DNA of 64,000 nt from Gracilariopsis chorda (GCA_003194525.1 NBIV01000045.1:248001-312000); one strand, 5' to 3'. Counted from the stretch's first letter, positions 33,216-44,669 are shown. The notes: a model not told the origin generated them from the sequence alone. Numbers and translations are program-made.

Positions 33216-36200
33216 ATGACCGTTTGTTCGTGGTCCATCACTGTCCACGATAATGCCGGCAAACCAACCTCCTTCACCTTCGACCTAGTCCCCGGTGACT
33301 CACCTCTTATTCTAGGGCAAGAGGTCCGCGCATATTGCAACACGTTTAATCTTGCAGAGCAAAGATACATTGAAATGAGGCACCCCTTCGACGACGCCTA
33401 CCGCTATCTGTTCACATACATAGTACCACAAGACCGCAGACTGCGCCTTGGCCTGGCACCACACCCACTTTCTACCAAGAAGACACTCCTCGGTAACATA
33501 CACGCAAATGCGAAACGGCAGCCGCTAGCCTTTTGCAAAAGGGTACACCGCTACACACACGCGACACCCGAGGAGATGAAAACCCTTTGCAACGAAGCCG
33601 GGATGATAGACGATGAACTCGAAGCCGCAATCGAGCGCGTTTTTGCAGCATGCGAGGCATGCGTGAAGAATGGGAGACCAATACCGTCAAGAAAGGTCTC
33701 TCTCTCACATGTTAATCAGGCATTCAACGTTGAAATTCAAATTGATTTTTTCTTCCCAACTGTTCGGGGTAAGAAACACACAGTCATAAATATGACAGAC
33801 ACCGGTACAAATTTCACAGAGGTCGCGCTCTGTGAGTCTCGGTTGGCGCAGACCATGATACGCGTCATTGAAACGGTTTGGATCTATCGCCATGGCGCAC
33901 CCGCAGCCATCTCCGCTGATGACGAATACAATTGTACGACCGTTCGGCAATTTCTCCAAGTACACAACATCGAATTCAAGCCACGACCTACCCGCAGACA
34001 CAACAAGACCGGAATTGTTGAGCGAAAGAACTCGACAGTTAAGGCCATCATCAGTAAGCTCGATGACGAGCCAAGCAACGCAACAGCAGAAACCATTCTT
34101 AAGAGAGCTGCCTTTCTCTCCAACTTGTTCTCAGGCAAAAAAGTGCTCAGCTCATTCGAACTCGCAAGGGGCTACCGACCATCTGTTGTCGGACTACCGC
34201 AAACTGTTGTTACACAAGAGCTTCTGGATTCTCACAAGGAGCAGACGGCTATCCGGAAACTGCAGAGACTGCTGCACTCCAAATCACATCAAGGACACCA
34301 ACCTTCACTTTTCAACCGCGGTGATCAAGTCTGGGTGTTCTATAACACCAGCAAGCAGAACGAAGCAGTTGAATGGGTAAAGGCTACCGTTATCGCCGCG
34401 CACCCGCACTACTTGGAAGTCAAACGCAGTTCCCGTGGTCGCCCTATGCGTGTTGCGTACGAGGACGTCCGATTCGCACCTACGGGTACTCTCACCACCG
34501 AACTCATGTCGTGTTCCCTCGAGGAAGAACTGGCCAAACCAATGGACAATACCGACCAGACAGAAGAGCACCCTTCCATTGCTACCAACCAGCAGGATTC
34601 CGCCGTAATTGCACAGAATACTGGTACCGCAGTACCTATCATCGAAACACCGCCTTCGCCCCCGACCGCTACCGCTGTTATCGAAGCTCCGCCGCATGCC
34701 ACTGCTGGTACCCCTGCTGCTATCCCAGATCCCACCGCTACTACAACCGTAACCGACCTACTCGCCAACCACGACATACGGCAGCAACCTGCCAACAGGG
34801 ACACGCAAGAACCGTCTGCCGAAGCGACCACCAACCGTCCCGATGGGGGGGCCAGGGATATTGGCGATTACGCCACTACTGATCGGCACGGTAGTCTTCA
34901 AGACACGACAGGACAATCACTGCAAAGAGACATATCTAGAGACTTGGAGAGAATCCATGAAGTAATCGGATCCAAACAGGTTACAGCTACGCAGCTGACA
35001 TTTGCTCCACGCTTCATACTGGATGAGGCACTGAAGTCCGAACACGACTCTAACTGGACTGACGCCTATGAGGAAGTACTCGACCACGATGTGCCCAGGT
35101 CCGCAAACATGATCACATCACACGTGGTGTACAAGCTCAAAACGGACGAAAGTGGCAACCGGAAATTGAAAGCGCGCATTGTTCCACACGGGAACCATGA
35201 TAACGAAAAAGACAACATCCGGAAAGACTCGTCAAACGCCCCACTCTTCGTAGTTCGACTGCTTCTATCCCTCGTCACGTTCCTTGGATTCAGGATTGGC
35301 ACAGCCGACATCAAAGGTGCCTTCCTGCAGAGCGGGCCAATTACGCGCCAGATATACGTCCGTCCTCCGCGAGAATGGCAAGGAAAGAGAGGTGTTTTAT
35401 GGAAATTGAACAAGCTACCTTACGGAATTGTTGACGCCGGCAGGCAATGGCAAAAGACAATCGAGTCTTGGATGTTAGAACGTATTGGAATGGAACGAGT
35501 TATAGGGCTCTCACAGCTGTTTCTGAAGCGCGACACAAGTGGCAACATCATCCTCCTAGTCGCGAAAGTTACAGATGACTTCCTGTTAGGCGGTACTAAG
35601 GAAGCGATGAAGCAATTTACAGACATGCTTAAGGAACGTTTTGAAGTTGGAAAAGTCATTATCGACGATATGCTGCACTTCGACGGTTGTGAGATCGAAC
35701 AAGACGGACAGGGGAACATCGTAATGTCTATGGCTCGCTACATTGAACGTCTGAGGCCCATCGAACTATCGAGAACCAGACGCAAACAGAGACTCGATGC
35801 TGCGACAGAGCACGAAACGACACAATATCGATCGCTTGCTGCAACGCTCATGTTCCTTGGAAACGCCGTCTTGCCACAAGCCTCATACGCAACCTCAGCC
35901 CTGCAGCAGATGATACCAAAGATCCAAGTGGAAGAACTGACTGTAGCAAATGACATGCTCAAGGAGCTACTGTCCCTTAAACCGCAAATCACGTTCAAAG
36001 TTCCACCGCCAGCCGATGAAATCCAAGAAGTCATCGTCTCTTCCTTTTCGGATGCATCGTTTAATCATTCGGACGCAACAGGGTATGGACAGACTGGACT
36101 AATCACCGGACTCAGAATCAAAAGGAAAAGCGGGCTCGATCTGTTTCACCCCCTTGACTGGACCAGCGCCAAACAGAAAAGGGTAAGCTACTCGCCGTAT

Positions 36201-36575
36201 GGAGCGGAAGTACTAGCGTGCGCCGAGGCTGATGACCGTGGATACTACGTGAAAAACGGCCTCATGTCTATCTTCCGCAACACTAAGGTGAGAAGCGAGC
36301 TCAGCACAGACTCTAGGTGCTTATACGACACCATAACCACCTTACATGAAGCGAGGGACTACAGGCTACGCCCGACCGTGCAGCGTCTCCGCAATAGCTT
36401 TGATTCGCACGAGCTAGACTACATGCGATGGATCGCCGGTGACACTAATCCATCTGACGCGTTGACGAAGCGTAACCAGAAGACGTGGACGCTACTCAAC
36501 GAGATATTTGCGACAGGCATACTATGCATGAGCGTCAAGTCCGGATATGCAGTTAACAGCGAGACATGGCAATAA
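33216..36575 (+). CDS. Pol of copia C4 (PR-INT-RT-RH)
   Basis: 1119 codons from the first Met; the same frame is open upstream from about 32970, overlapping the end of gag, so a Gag-Pol product made by recoding is likely. Domains: protease region before and around the start (PDPNPILDEGAPTSTGG, then PLILGQEV near 33305). Integrase (about 33540-34450): HRYTHATPEEMKTLC, CEACVKNGRPIPSRKVSLS, core VEIQIDFFFP, TGIVERKNSTVKAII. A Thr/Pro/Ala-rich linker spans about 34500-34950. RT (35000-35750): GTADIKGAFLQSGPI, KLPYGIVDAGRQW, and a DD box in KVTDDFLLGG. RNase H (36040-36480): SSFSDASFNHSDATGYG, SPYGAEVLACAEADDRG, AGDTNPSDALTK. It looks whole. Confidence 0.9.
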   Translation: MTVCSWSITVHDNAGKPTSFTFDLVPGDSPLILGQEVRAYCNTFNLAEQRYIEMRHPFDDAYRYLFTYIVPQDRRLRLGLAPHPLSTKKTLLGNIHANAKRQPLAFCKRVHRYTHATPEEMKTLCNEAGMIDDELEAAIERVFAACEACVKNGRPIPSRKVSLSHVNQAFNVEIQIDFFFPTVRGKKHTVINMTDTGTNFTEVALCESRLAQTMIRVIETVWIYRHGAPAAISADDEYNCTTVRQFLQVHNIEFKPRPTRRHNKTGIVERKNSTVKAIISKLDDEPSNATAETILKRAAFLSNLFSGKKVLSSFELARGYRPSVVGLPQTVVTQELLDSHKEQTAIRKLQRLLHSKSHQGHQPSLFNRGDQVWVFYNTSKQNEAVEWVKATVIAAHPHYLEVKRSSRGRPMRVAYEDVRFAPTGTLTTELMSCSLEEELAKPMDNTDQTEEHPSIATNQQDSAVIAQNTGTAVPIIETPPSPPTATAVIEAPPHATAGTPAAIPDPTATTTVTDLLANHDIRQQPANRDTQEPSAEATTNRPDGGARDIGDYATTDRHGSLQDTTGQSLQRDISRDLERIHEVIGSKQVTATQLTFAPRFILDEALKSEHDSNWTDAYEEVLDHDVPRSANMITSHVVYKLKTDESGNRKLKARIVPHGNHDNEKDNIRKDSSNAPLFVVRLLLSLVTFLGFRIGTADIKGAFLQSGPITRQIYVRPPREWQGKRGVLWKLNKLPYGIVDAGRQWQKTIESWMLERIGMERVIGLSQLFLKRDTSGNIILLVAKVTDDFLLGGTKEAMKQFTDMLKERFEVGKVIIDDMLHFDGCEIEQDGQGNIVMSMARYIERLRPIELSRTRRKQRLDAATEHETTQYRSLAATLMFLGNAVLPQASYATSALQQMIPKIQVEELTVANDMLKELLSLKPQITFKVPPPADEIQEVIVSSFSDASFNHSDATGYGQTGLITGLRIKRKSGLDLFHPLDWTSAKQKRVSYSPYGAEVLACAEADDRGYYVKNGLMSIFRNTKVRSELSTDSRCLYDTITTLHEARDYRLRPTVQRLRNSFDSHELDYMRWIAGDTNPSDALTKRNQKTWTLLNEIFATGILCMSVKSGYAVNSETWQ

Positions 36576-36605
36576 GCAGACTCGCACCACCTTCCGCTTG
36601 TGCGA

Positions 36606-36615
36606 TCGGGGGGGA
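36606..36615 (+). other. polypurine tract of copia C4
   Basis: CGGGGGGGGA immediately before the 3' LTR, the expected primer site for plus-strand synthesis. Confidence 0.75.
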
Positions 36616-37173
36616 TGTGACAATGGTTAAAATAGCTTAAGCGATGCTAATAAGCAGATAATAGCCAATACGCGAACTAAGTAAAGAAAGGCAATTCAGC
36701 AATTGACATTCAGCAATAGCAAAGCAAATACAGCGAAAACACGTCCACAACCATCAGCACAACGCAACCATCAGCACACCGCGACCATCAGCAAGCTGCA
36801 ACCATAAGCACGTCGCAAACATCAGCACGCCACGACCACCAGCACGTCGCAACCACTAGTCGTTATCAGCAACAAGCTCCATGACGACCTAATGTGAGGC
36901 ATAGCTACGCTGCGACATCCGCCTATCCACGATACCAAATCGGGATAGACGGAACCCCGAATCGAAGATGCAACACAATAGCTTGTTGAATCCATACCGG
37001 CAAAGGACGCGTAGTTAGATGCGATAGGTATAAATAGTTGAGGAGCTAGAGCAAAAAAGAGGGCAGAGAAAGAGTTACCTCTGCGAGCACCTGTGCTCTT
37101 TATTTCGCCTGTAGAGTAGATTCCTGCCAACTGTATCCAGTCCTACCAAATGGCTAATTACGATCTCTTCACA
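36616..37173 (+). repeat. 3' LTR of copia C4
   Basis: 558 bp, five substitutions from the 5' LTR and no length change. It is followed by ACAGT. The tandem array is at 36745-36862 and the TATA box at 37029-37036. Confidence 0.95.
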
Positions 37174-37178
37174 ACAGT

Positions 37179-38046
37179 ACCATTCTCCTTTGAAACGAAC
37201 TACTTCTGTAAATAACTTTGGCCATCATCATATGTGGACGTTTCAGTATTTTGATCAAGCATTAGGTTTCAGAACTGTCACCAAAAGAAATACAGAGTTT
37301 TTTGAATACTGTATTTTAAGAAAACATTTGGCTATCGGTCTTTCCTGCAAATGACCAGTTCTTTTTCTTTCTTCTTGACATTCATAAGTTCTTGTAGTGC
37401 ACGTATATAAAAATTGAAATAGGTGAGAGAGCTCATTCCCTCACACTCCTACCAGGAACCGCTCTTCACCGCATCATAATCTCGTGACTTACAACCGTTT
37501 TATAACGCAAGCCATTAAGAACGACTAATCGGTTACTGGATCACGTAACAATCTAGAAATGGCAAATCTTGAAGCACCATTGAAGAACTACATTCCGTTT
37601 CAGAAATAATAAATAAGTCATACAGCGATTCTACGATAGCAAACAGGGAAAGAAGGGAACTCTTTTTTGTCGCATTTGCCAGAAATCACAGTTCAGGCGA
37701 TCCGCATACGGTTTCCTAGAACTCGCCTGTCTTACTCATGAATATTCTCGTGAACCACTGTAGATATAAAACTAAAACTGCACTGAGGATTGATACTTTC
37801 GGCGGTTATGTGCAATGCTTGAGAAGTATAAATGAAACGTATGGCCATGATGGAACTTGGTTTAGTAATTAGTCGAGTGCAGTTACAAAAGGAAACCCAC
37901 TTCCTTGAAATCCTGATTTTTATCGGTTTCGTTGAGAATACAAAGAAAACCTTGCAAACTACGAAGGGTTAAAGGTTCGAGCAAGACCACTAATTGTTGA
38001 AATTGAGTGTGACCACGCCGAGAAGTTCTGATTCGGACCTAGCAAT
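37179..38046. other. no recognisable gene
   Basis: AT-rich sequence with no long frame, between copia C4 and the tyrosine-recombinase ORF. It may hold the decayed N-terminal part of that gene, but I cannot show it. Confidence 0.4.
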
Positions 38047-38703
38047 ATGAAACTAATTGGTATTGTACTGCATTCAATACTTGTCCTAGGTTTGTATCGT
38101 TGTCTTCGCATTAACGAAATTGCTAAGTTGCAGATGAAGACAGTCTCAATTGGAAGAAAATCAGCCACAAAATGTTTATGTTGCGCTATTAAGAAATCAA
38201 CAATAGAGAGAGTGTATGAGAAATCCGACTGGGACAATGTCACTCCTCTTCCAAACTCCCTCTTCCTAGATCATTTCATTGCTTTTTATTCTTGGATTTC
38301 TGCACGTGGAAGTGATGAAAGAGCTCTTTACCCTGAGGTTGTACAAACGCAAGCTGGAGAAAGATTTGTATTTGAATGCGCGCTAAGTAATAGCGAGTTT
38401 GCTTCCTTCATCCGAGATTGTCTGTCTACAGTTGGAATCGGAAAAGCTGATCTTCGCGCGTACGGAGGACACTTGATAAAACGAGGATGTGTGCAACCTC
38501 ATAGGATGTTTGGGTATATGGATGAGCTTATTATGCGTAAGCTGGGTATGATCGGACCTAACGCTTTCTCCAGTTATTTTGCTGTGTACAATAGCGATGC
38601 ACCTCGTGCGCCACCGCGATTTCACAGTGTATCGCATATTATTGAGCATGCCAGATCTATTTCAAGAAACACAAAACTGGTTGACAGATCCGCAAGCTTA
38701 TGA
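38047..38703 (+). CDS. tyrosine recombinase-like protein, partial
   Basis: 218-residue ORF resembling the catalytic half of a phage-integrase-fold (tyrosine) recombinase, most like the eukaryotic Crypton type. A first catalytic arginine lies in LGLYRCLRINEIAKLQ. The second box YGGHLIKRG corresponds to the H-x-x-R box, with Lys at the exact Arg position and Arg one residue on. A candidate nucleophile Tyr lies near MIGPNAFSSYFAVYN. The N-terminal core-binding half normally upstream is absent, and the Met at 38047 is simply the first in the frame. No terminal repeats are expected for Cryptons and none are seen. Alternatives are a DIRS-type recombinase piece or a domesticated host gene. Confidence 0.55.
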   Translation: MKLIGIVLHSILVLGLYRCLRINEIAKLQMKTVSIGRKSATKCLCCAIKKSTIERVYEKSDWDNVTPLPNSLFLDHFIAFYSWISARGSDERALYPEVVQTQAGERFVFECALSNSEFASFIRDCLSTVGIGKADLRAYGGHLIKRGCVQPHRMFGYMDELIMRKLGMIGPNAFSSYFAVYNSDAPRAPPRFHSVSHIIEHARSISRNTKLVDRSASL

Positions 38704-40039
38704 ACAAGTCAAAAAAGAGGTCTGGGAAGATTAGAATGATATGATAAACAGGTATCACCATAACTGTATTATACGTCCGTATGTTGAGTAAACTCTATCT
38801 TTGGGCCACACAAAGAAGAAAGGGATAAAAAAAGACGGGTTCTTCTCACTACATGCTCTAGATAAAACCAGTTCTTTCTCTGCAATCTACTTGTAGCGTG
38901 GTCGTAATGTACTCTATGGAAGAAGCAGCAAGGAAGTGGATAAGGTTTCAGCTACACCCTTCCAGTAAAGCTCTATCCATGGCCCAGACAGGCCCCGCCG
39001 CTGCTGCAAATAGCATAGCCATGGAAGCAGCAGTATTTGGGAAGCTGCTCTATCTCTACCAGCCTGGGAACGCAGCTTCTTTCATTACACAGCCAAATCC
39101 GCTACTCCTTCACATATAAAAATCATGCGAACAACCCACGATTAATTCTATGTCCACGACACATCCATAAACGCAGCAGCAAAGGAGAGGCGTTCTTTGG
39201 ATTAGCCTCAAGACGCAACATCTTTTATGGCACAGTAAAGCTCGTCGCTGCTGCACAGAGCACAAGTTTTGGACACCTCATGATATTTCTTACACCTACG
39301 GTACATCCATGGCAGCACCAGCAATGGAAATGCAACATTCTTTGCAATAGCTTTAATACTCAGCTTGCTGTTAGCACAGAACTCTGCAGTACTGCCAAAA
39401 AGAAGCCACTGTCAAACGGCATTCATTGATACCATGCTATATAACCACAAATAAAAGAAGCAAGAGTAAAAAAACCTGATTGGTGATAGCAGGGCAGACA
39501 GTGCATATCGTGATGTTCCTGTGCTTTGTGCAAGGTTTCTGCACAAAGAAAGACCCTGAATGCATTTACGCATGGTGTTAGTTACATAGTATCCCAACAC
39601 TGCAGCCAGCATTCAAGCTTTCCCGTCGTACAAAACTCTAAAGAATGCACGTACGTAGATTAGAAAGCATTATACACGATGTTTTTGCAGGACACACTGT
39701 GAAGCTGGCTCGCAGTTTATGATGTTGATTGCCAAAAGTTTTTTTAGTAGTGTTATCAATATGCTTTACTACTTAAGCATTACACTTTAAATTTTTTATG
39801 TGTAAATGCTAATGTAGCAGCGACTGAAACTCAACCAGTTTGCGTGCACAGCCCAGACATTCTGCTATTGTTTATACGTCTATCGTACTCAGAAACAATA
39901 ATGGCTGCTGTTTGACACCATTGATGTATCATTGGCAAGAAACTTGCATTCGAAGTATGAAAAAAATTTTTAAAAATTAAATGCTTATAAAAGTGTTAAT
40001 GATTTAAACATGGATATTATGAAGTGCAAGAATTCTTAA
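38704..40039. other. no recognisable gene
   Basis: Short frames only (38898-39119 and 39037-39429 on plus), without motifs. The last few hundred bases are strongly AT-rich and may include the decayed 5' part of the Tc1-like relic that follows. Confidence 0.4.
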
Positions 40040-40560
40040 ATTATTTTCAAATGCTCATAGCGATCGACATAAGAAAGAGAGTCGCATGTTACAGTGCGCA
40101 GAACGCTGCTATATAATTGTATTATGTGAGTGACTTATTATTTTTATAGGCCACTCAGGATTCTAAGAAGTGCTGTTGTACGCTAGATCGTGGAGTATTA
40201 CTATGGACTGCAGAAGTATTTGAACCTATGTAAACTTGGGTGTTACAACAGGACGGTACATCAATTCATTGTTCTAATTTTAAAAAGAACTGGCTCCTCC
40301 AACATTAGAATCAACCTCTATCTTGACCTGCTAAGCCCCCAGATCTCAACATAATTGAGAATGTCTGTGGAATTATGGCTACGAAGGTTTACGCATATGA
40401 TAAGCAGTTCTGAGCTCTATTTGAGATGTATGGCACGGAGTACCTGCAGATTACATACAAAATCTTTATCAATCTATTCCTAGACTCTTGTTTGCTCTGA
40501 TACAAAAGCATGATGATGCTATAATAATAAAGACGTGCAGTTTTATTACATGTGTAATTA
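40040..40560 (+). pseudogene. Tc1/mariner-like transposase C-terminal relic
   Basis: Not a long ORF, but reading the plus strand from about 40235 gives LQQDGTSIHCSNFKKNWLL and, a little later, PAKPPDLNIIENVCGIM and KVYAYDKQF. These match the second and third catalytic regions of Tc1 transposases (typical QQDNAPxH and PAQSPDLNPIENVW). Several stop codons interrupt it, as at the TAG after NWLLQH and the TGA after DKQF. The N-terminal DNA-binding half and inverted repeats are not recognisable. A dead fragment. Confidence 0.65.
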
Positions 40561-41283
40561 CTTACTTCGCGTGCTAAAACCTATTTTGCTGTGTGATTTT
40601 AATTTGTACATGGTATGAAACGAAACTGCTTTTAACACATGCTTTTGCCGTTTTTGTCACATTTCTTGCCTTTATGCAAGCGTGACTAGTGTCAAGCTTG
40701 CAACTTTGAAACGTTTCTATGGACCGTCGGGTGGTTGTGCTTAAAAATGTTTCGTGCACTGTATTTTTGCACCTTAAATCGACGAGCCACGAGAAGTGTG
40801 GGAGTCAGTTGCAGTAAACTAGCTCCATCTCAGATACCGTTCATTCGAATAGCTCCAAACCTTCTAGAGACTAAAATAGACTTTTCTCTATCTCCCTTGC
40901 TGGAAATGAGAGCAAATAACAGTTATAACGAGAGATGCATCAGCCAAAAACAACCCAAGTCCACGGCCCAGAATAAGGATGTCTCTACAATTGACAATAA
41001 ATATGTAACACCAGACGCACTTGACCGTTCACCATCCTCAGAAATTTGAACTCACCTCCCGTTCCACCACGCCGTCACCACTCTTGCAAACAGCTTGAGG
41101 ACGCGCCTTTGCGCTGCGAAGCCTCTTCTGCACTTTGCGCGTCGCTGAAAAACGATGGTGTTGAATGCTTCTGGTGGGAGCAAGCGGAATTTAACGACGA
41201 ACATCAGTTTGGGGCTCTTTGTATGCCGCAGCACGTTCCCGGTCTTCAGCGTCTTTCTGCTTTCCCAATTCGGTTATATTCCA
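40561..41283. other. no recognisable gene
   Basis: A 104-codon plus frame (40735-41049), whose second half is polar and protein-like (RANNSYNERCISQKQPKS), cannot be assigned. Nothing else is seen. Confidence 0.35.
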
Positions 41284-41830
41284 TCAATACACCACTTTGA
41301 TAACAAAATCAGACGTCACATAAGACCCACTAGTTGTAAGAACTCGAACAAGGCCGTGCTCCTGGACAACAGCGTCTTGGAGTAAGGTGCGATGCATTTT
41401 CACAAACCGGTCAAGAAGCGCTTCTACTGTTACAGAATTGACCTTATTTCCGTTTGTTTCATGTAGGTATTTCTGTAGTGGAGGAAAGATTGGTGTCAAC
41501 AACTCCATATCCCACACTCCCTTTTTATTGAAAACGGAGCGTATATTAGTCGCAGTATGAGATTTTGAATAGGCATTTCTGATGCACTGCGCAACATCGA
41601 AAGCATTCAGCTTCTGCTTCTGCCAGGCAGCTTTGTGCAACTCGTGTTACAGGTGGGAATTATAGGAGCTGAATACAGATACGTCCAGTGTTGCGTAATG
41701 AGCGACGTATGTGCCGGGAGAACAATAACAGTCACTTGGTTATCTTTGAACAATTTCAGAGTCTTATATTGTATTTGGGCACCGTACCCATCGAGCAAAA
41801 GAAGCAGTTGCTGTCTATTCTTTCTCTCTG
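41284..41830 (-). pseudogene. pogo-like DDE transposase fragment
   Basis: Minus-strand relic of a DDE_1-type transposase. Its first piece (41607-41798) has LDGYGAQIQYKTLKLFKDNQ and VIVLPAHTSLITQHW. These correspond to LALDGYRAHCSYKVLQLFKD and RLPAHTSHRTQPLDF in the better copy at 54939-56537. The second piece (41284-41640, another frame) continues as the C-terminal domain (AAWQKQKLNAFDVAQCIRNAY). So there is a frameshift near 41620, and the N-terminal two thirds are gone. Confidence 0.7.
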
Positions 41831-43369
41831 AAAAAGCGACCGTCGGGGATAGATAGCTCAGTTGGTATCTGGGTGTCGAGGTGACACCTCACGAATGGCA
41901 AACTGGCAAGATGGCCCGACAGCGGAAGGAAGTACACACGTGAACTACGGAGGACCACACTTTGGTGTGCACCAGCCCAGGTGGAGTTTCCAGACCTGCA
42001 CTTTAGAATTTTATTTACTTTTTAGACGCACCGTGGTTAAGGCTCATAGACGGACAGTAGCAGTCGACCCAGGGGGGTGTACATCTGAGGTGTATCTCAC
42101 CTGCCCCTCCCCCACAGGCTGACCGAGATATAGGGGCAGTATGTTCGGCAGCCCCCACCGCAAAGAAAACACAGGGGTCGTTGGACCAACCGGACTAGCA
42201 CCTAGTTTTAGCCTGCAACGCAGACCGCGTGCTAACTTGCGCCGCTATTTCCGCATATTCATTTCCCCAAGGTGTCGGGCCGCCAACACTCACCTCGTAA
42301 ACACTGAATACGCCTGACGTAGCTTTCCGCACGGTTCCACTGCCTGCGCCCGACGCCTCCTGACTTGCAGCACGTCTGGACTCTAGAGACTGGTCCCCGT
42401 TCCGGCCTCTATAGGAGCAATGCACACACCAGGCGCCCAGGCCACGGCTGACCGACTGCCACCGCATCCCTAAAGGTAGAACACCTTTCCACACTAGTCT
42501 CCCGACGTGGAAGGCCAACACGGACCTGAAATGGATTCAAGACTCCCGAAACTGCCCAGTCAGAAGGCCGCACATGGCTGGCAGAAAACCTCCCCAACAC
42601 ACAACGGAGTCTCAGAACACTTCGGCAGTGGTCGCTGACACCGGTTTAGTTTCAAACCGAAGCACCAGGAGTGCCCCAGCACTCTATGCGTCCGTTCTGG
42701 TTAACTCGGAGTCATTACTTTGCACAGGAAGTGCAGCAGCTTCTTCTTCTACACCACATGGCCACCCCGCATCTTAGGTGCCAGCCACAACTGCAGAGGC
42801 ATCCGTGTCTATGTGCGGTACACGGATCGGAAACATTACATTTGACGGCTTTTGGGACCGCATTTGAGCTCACTTATCGGTATTCGTCCGCATGGAACTC
42901 TAGATAAGGGTCCCAGTAGCGGTCGAGGAATATCTTGCCCATCTGATTCCTCAGATATTGAGGCAACAGGCCCCTGGAAAAATCTGCTCGATTGCAGAGG
43001 AAGTGATGTCACGCCTCCAGCCAAGCGTTGACGACACGAAAGTCCAACCCCATCGGACAAATCAGCCCCATCTGGGGACAGTATGTCACCCAGGCTATCT
43101 CAAAGTTCGATACAAACTGTATGGGTGCAGAAAAGGCCCTCAAGACCGGTACAGGTAATCTCGGCCGGAAGGAAAGAGGAAATTCCGGAACGGTTTATCT
43201 ACCGGCAAGCACCAGTCAGCCAGATCAGAAAGGGGATCCGGACGACAGGAGCTCCAGTGACGGGAGCTCAGACCGCGACAAACGCGGCCGTTAGGATAAA
43301 CAGACCGGTTCAGATCGTAGAAAACGCAGCAGGAGGAAAACTTCCCGTGGCAAAGGCAAAGCTCACCGT

Positions 43370-44669
43370 TTGGAATCCAATACAGACCGGACGGAGACCT
43401 CAGAGTCTGAGAGAGACCTTTCCGATTTGGACGAGGAAGCGAGCGACGACTCTCCAGGTTCGCATCATCGCTCGGACCGGAGGTCGCTTAAGCGGCTGAA
43501 GCCACTTAACGACTTATTCCGGAAGGCTGTAGACTACAGGTCATACCGCCTTCTCAAGAGGTCCGTACGGTATGATGCCAGGGTAGCTAAAAGGATTGGC
43601 CGCTACCGTAAAAAGCTAGATGTCCAGCTCAAAGGACGTCCGTTTTCGAGATCGGAACCCATCGCAATATTGGGTTTTCTCCAACGGTTTAAGACCGCCT
43701 GTGACCATAATGTGAGGACGAAGGGTGCCGCCCTCTGTTGTTTCCAATTCTATCTTACGGGTCCAGCGCATGCCCTGGTACAACCTTGTATAACGGGAGA
43801 ATCTAGTGCGGTCGATATCCGGAAACGGGAAACCCTACGAACGTACCCAGAATTAGTTACCTTCCTCCTGGCTACGCATGCCACGGACGAGATCATCGCC
43901 TATGCCTACGCGGATGTGACGAACTACCGGCAATCTTCGGGCATGTCCGAAACGGAGTACGTACAGAAACTGTGGGACACGGCGCTCCGATGCGGGAATG
44001 TACTATCCGATCGGCGGTTAAAGTCCGTCTTCGTGGAGATTTTATTGCCTGCCATACAGTCCAAAGTCAGGAACCACTTGACTACACACCCTCATATCGG
44101 CCTAAATGCATTAGTGCAGTACGCGGAATAGTATGGCGATACACATCGAGCCACCCAGGCAGCAGTCCATCCGCGCGAACGTCCCATCCACACATTGCAG
44201 AAGCTCACGCCCCCGCGTCATGAGCATGGATACCAAGTCGGGTGATTCAGCGAACGCCATGGGGAGTGGACAAGTGTTCGCATTTGGAGAAGTTAGCACC
44301 CTAACGTCTCTACCGACGACCCCAACCTCCACGACGTCAAACTCATCCTGCCTGGTCCAATTCACCGCACACCAACGAGGGACAACCACCCAAAGCGTAA
44401 GTTTACTGGATAAACCATGCCGCATTTGCCTCTCACGGGAACCCGACCACTGCAAATTGTTGTCCCCAGAAACCCGTGCGGCCTTACTAGCTGCACAGGA
44501 AGCCAATTATATCCTCCAACGTGAGGAGGGATACTATAGCTCACGACAGGGATCTCGGAGTGGCCCTCCAACCTGGAAACTGCACGGTCTAATATGGGTC
44601 TACGCCAAGCCACCGCCGAGCAACCCACCCGAGCAAATGACTGCTCCGAGAGGCCGGGGCAACCATTAA
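43370..44669 (+). pseudogene. gag region of the gypsy fossil
   Basis: Fossil Gag. The 253-codon frame 43370-44131 has an acidic/basic N-terminus and a capsid-like helical domain (FLQRFKTACDHNVRTKGAAL, YVQKLWDTALRCGN). A following stretch to 44669 carries CRICLSREPDHC, a possible knuckle. The assignment rests on its place before a gypsy protease and RT more than on motifs. Confidence 0.6.

Larger units (their letters stand above)
31186..37173 (+). mobile_element. Ty1/copia LTR retrotransposon C4, young, looks whole
   Basis: A complete copia-type element: 558-bp LTRs at 31186-31743 and 36616-37173 with five differences (about 1%), and a perfect 5-bp target duplication ACAGT at 31181-31185 and 37174-37178. 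A half-tRNA-iMet primer site lies at 31744, and a strong polypurine run CGGGGGGGGA just precedes the 3' LTR. Gag (438 codons) and pol (1119 codons from its first Met) are both open. They are in different frames that overlap, as in many Ty1/copia families that use recoding. The integrase-RT-RNase H order is copia; the atypical gag and pol match C1 and recall, from memory, the GalEa/PyRE-type copia elements of red algae. Confidence 0.93.

Noticed and set aside
34373-34882. Plus and minus frames overlapping the C4 pol linker
   Set aside because: Shadows of the Thr/Pro/Ala-rich linker in the real pol frame.
41847-41870. GATAGCTCAGTTGGTA looks like a tRNA D-arm / A box
   Set aside because: No anticodon arm or B box follows at the right distance; not called as tRNA or SINE.
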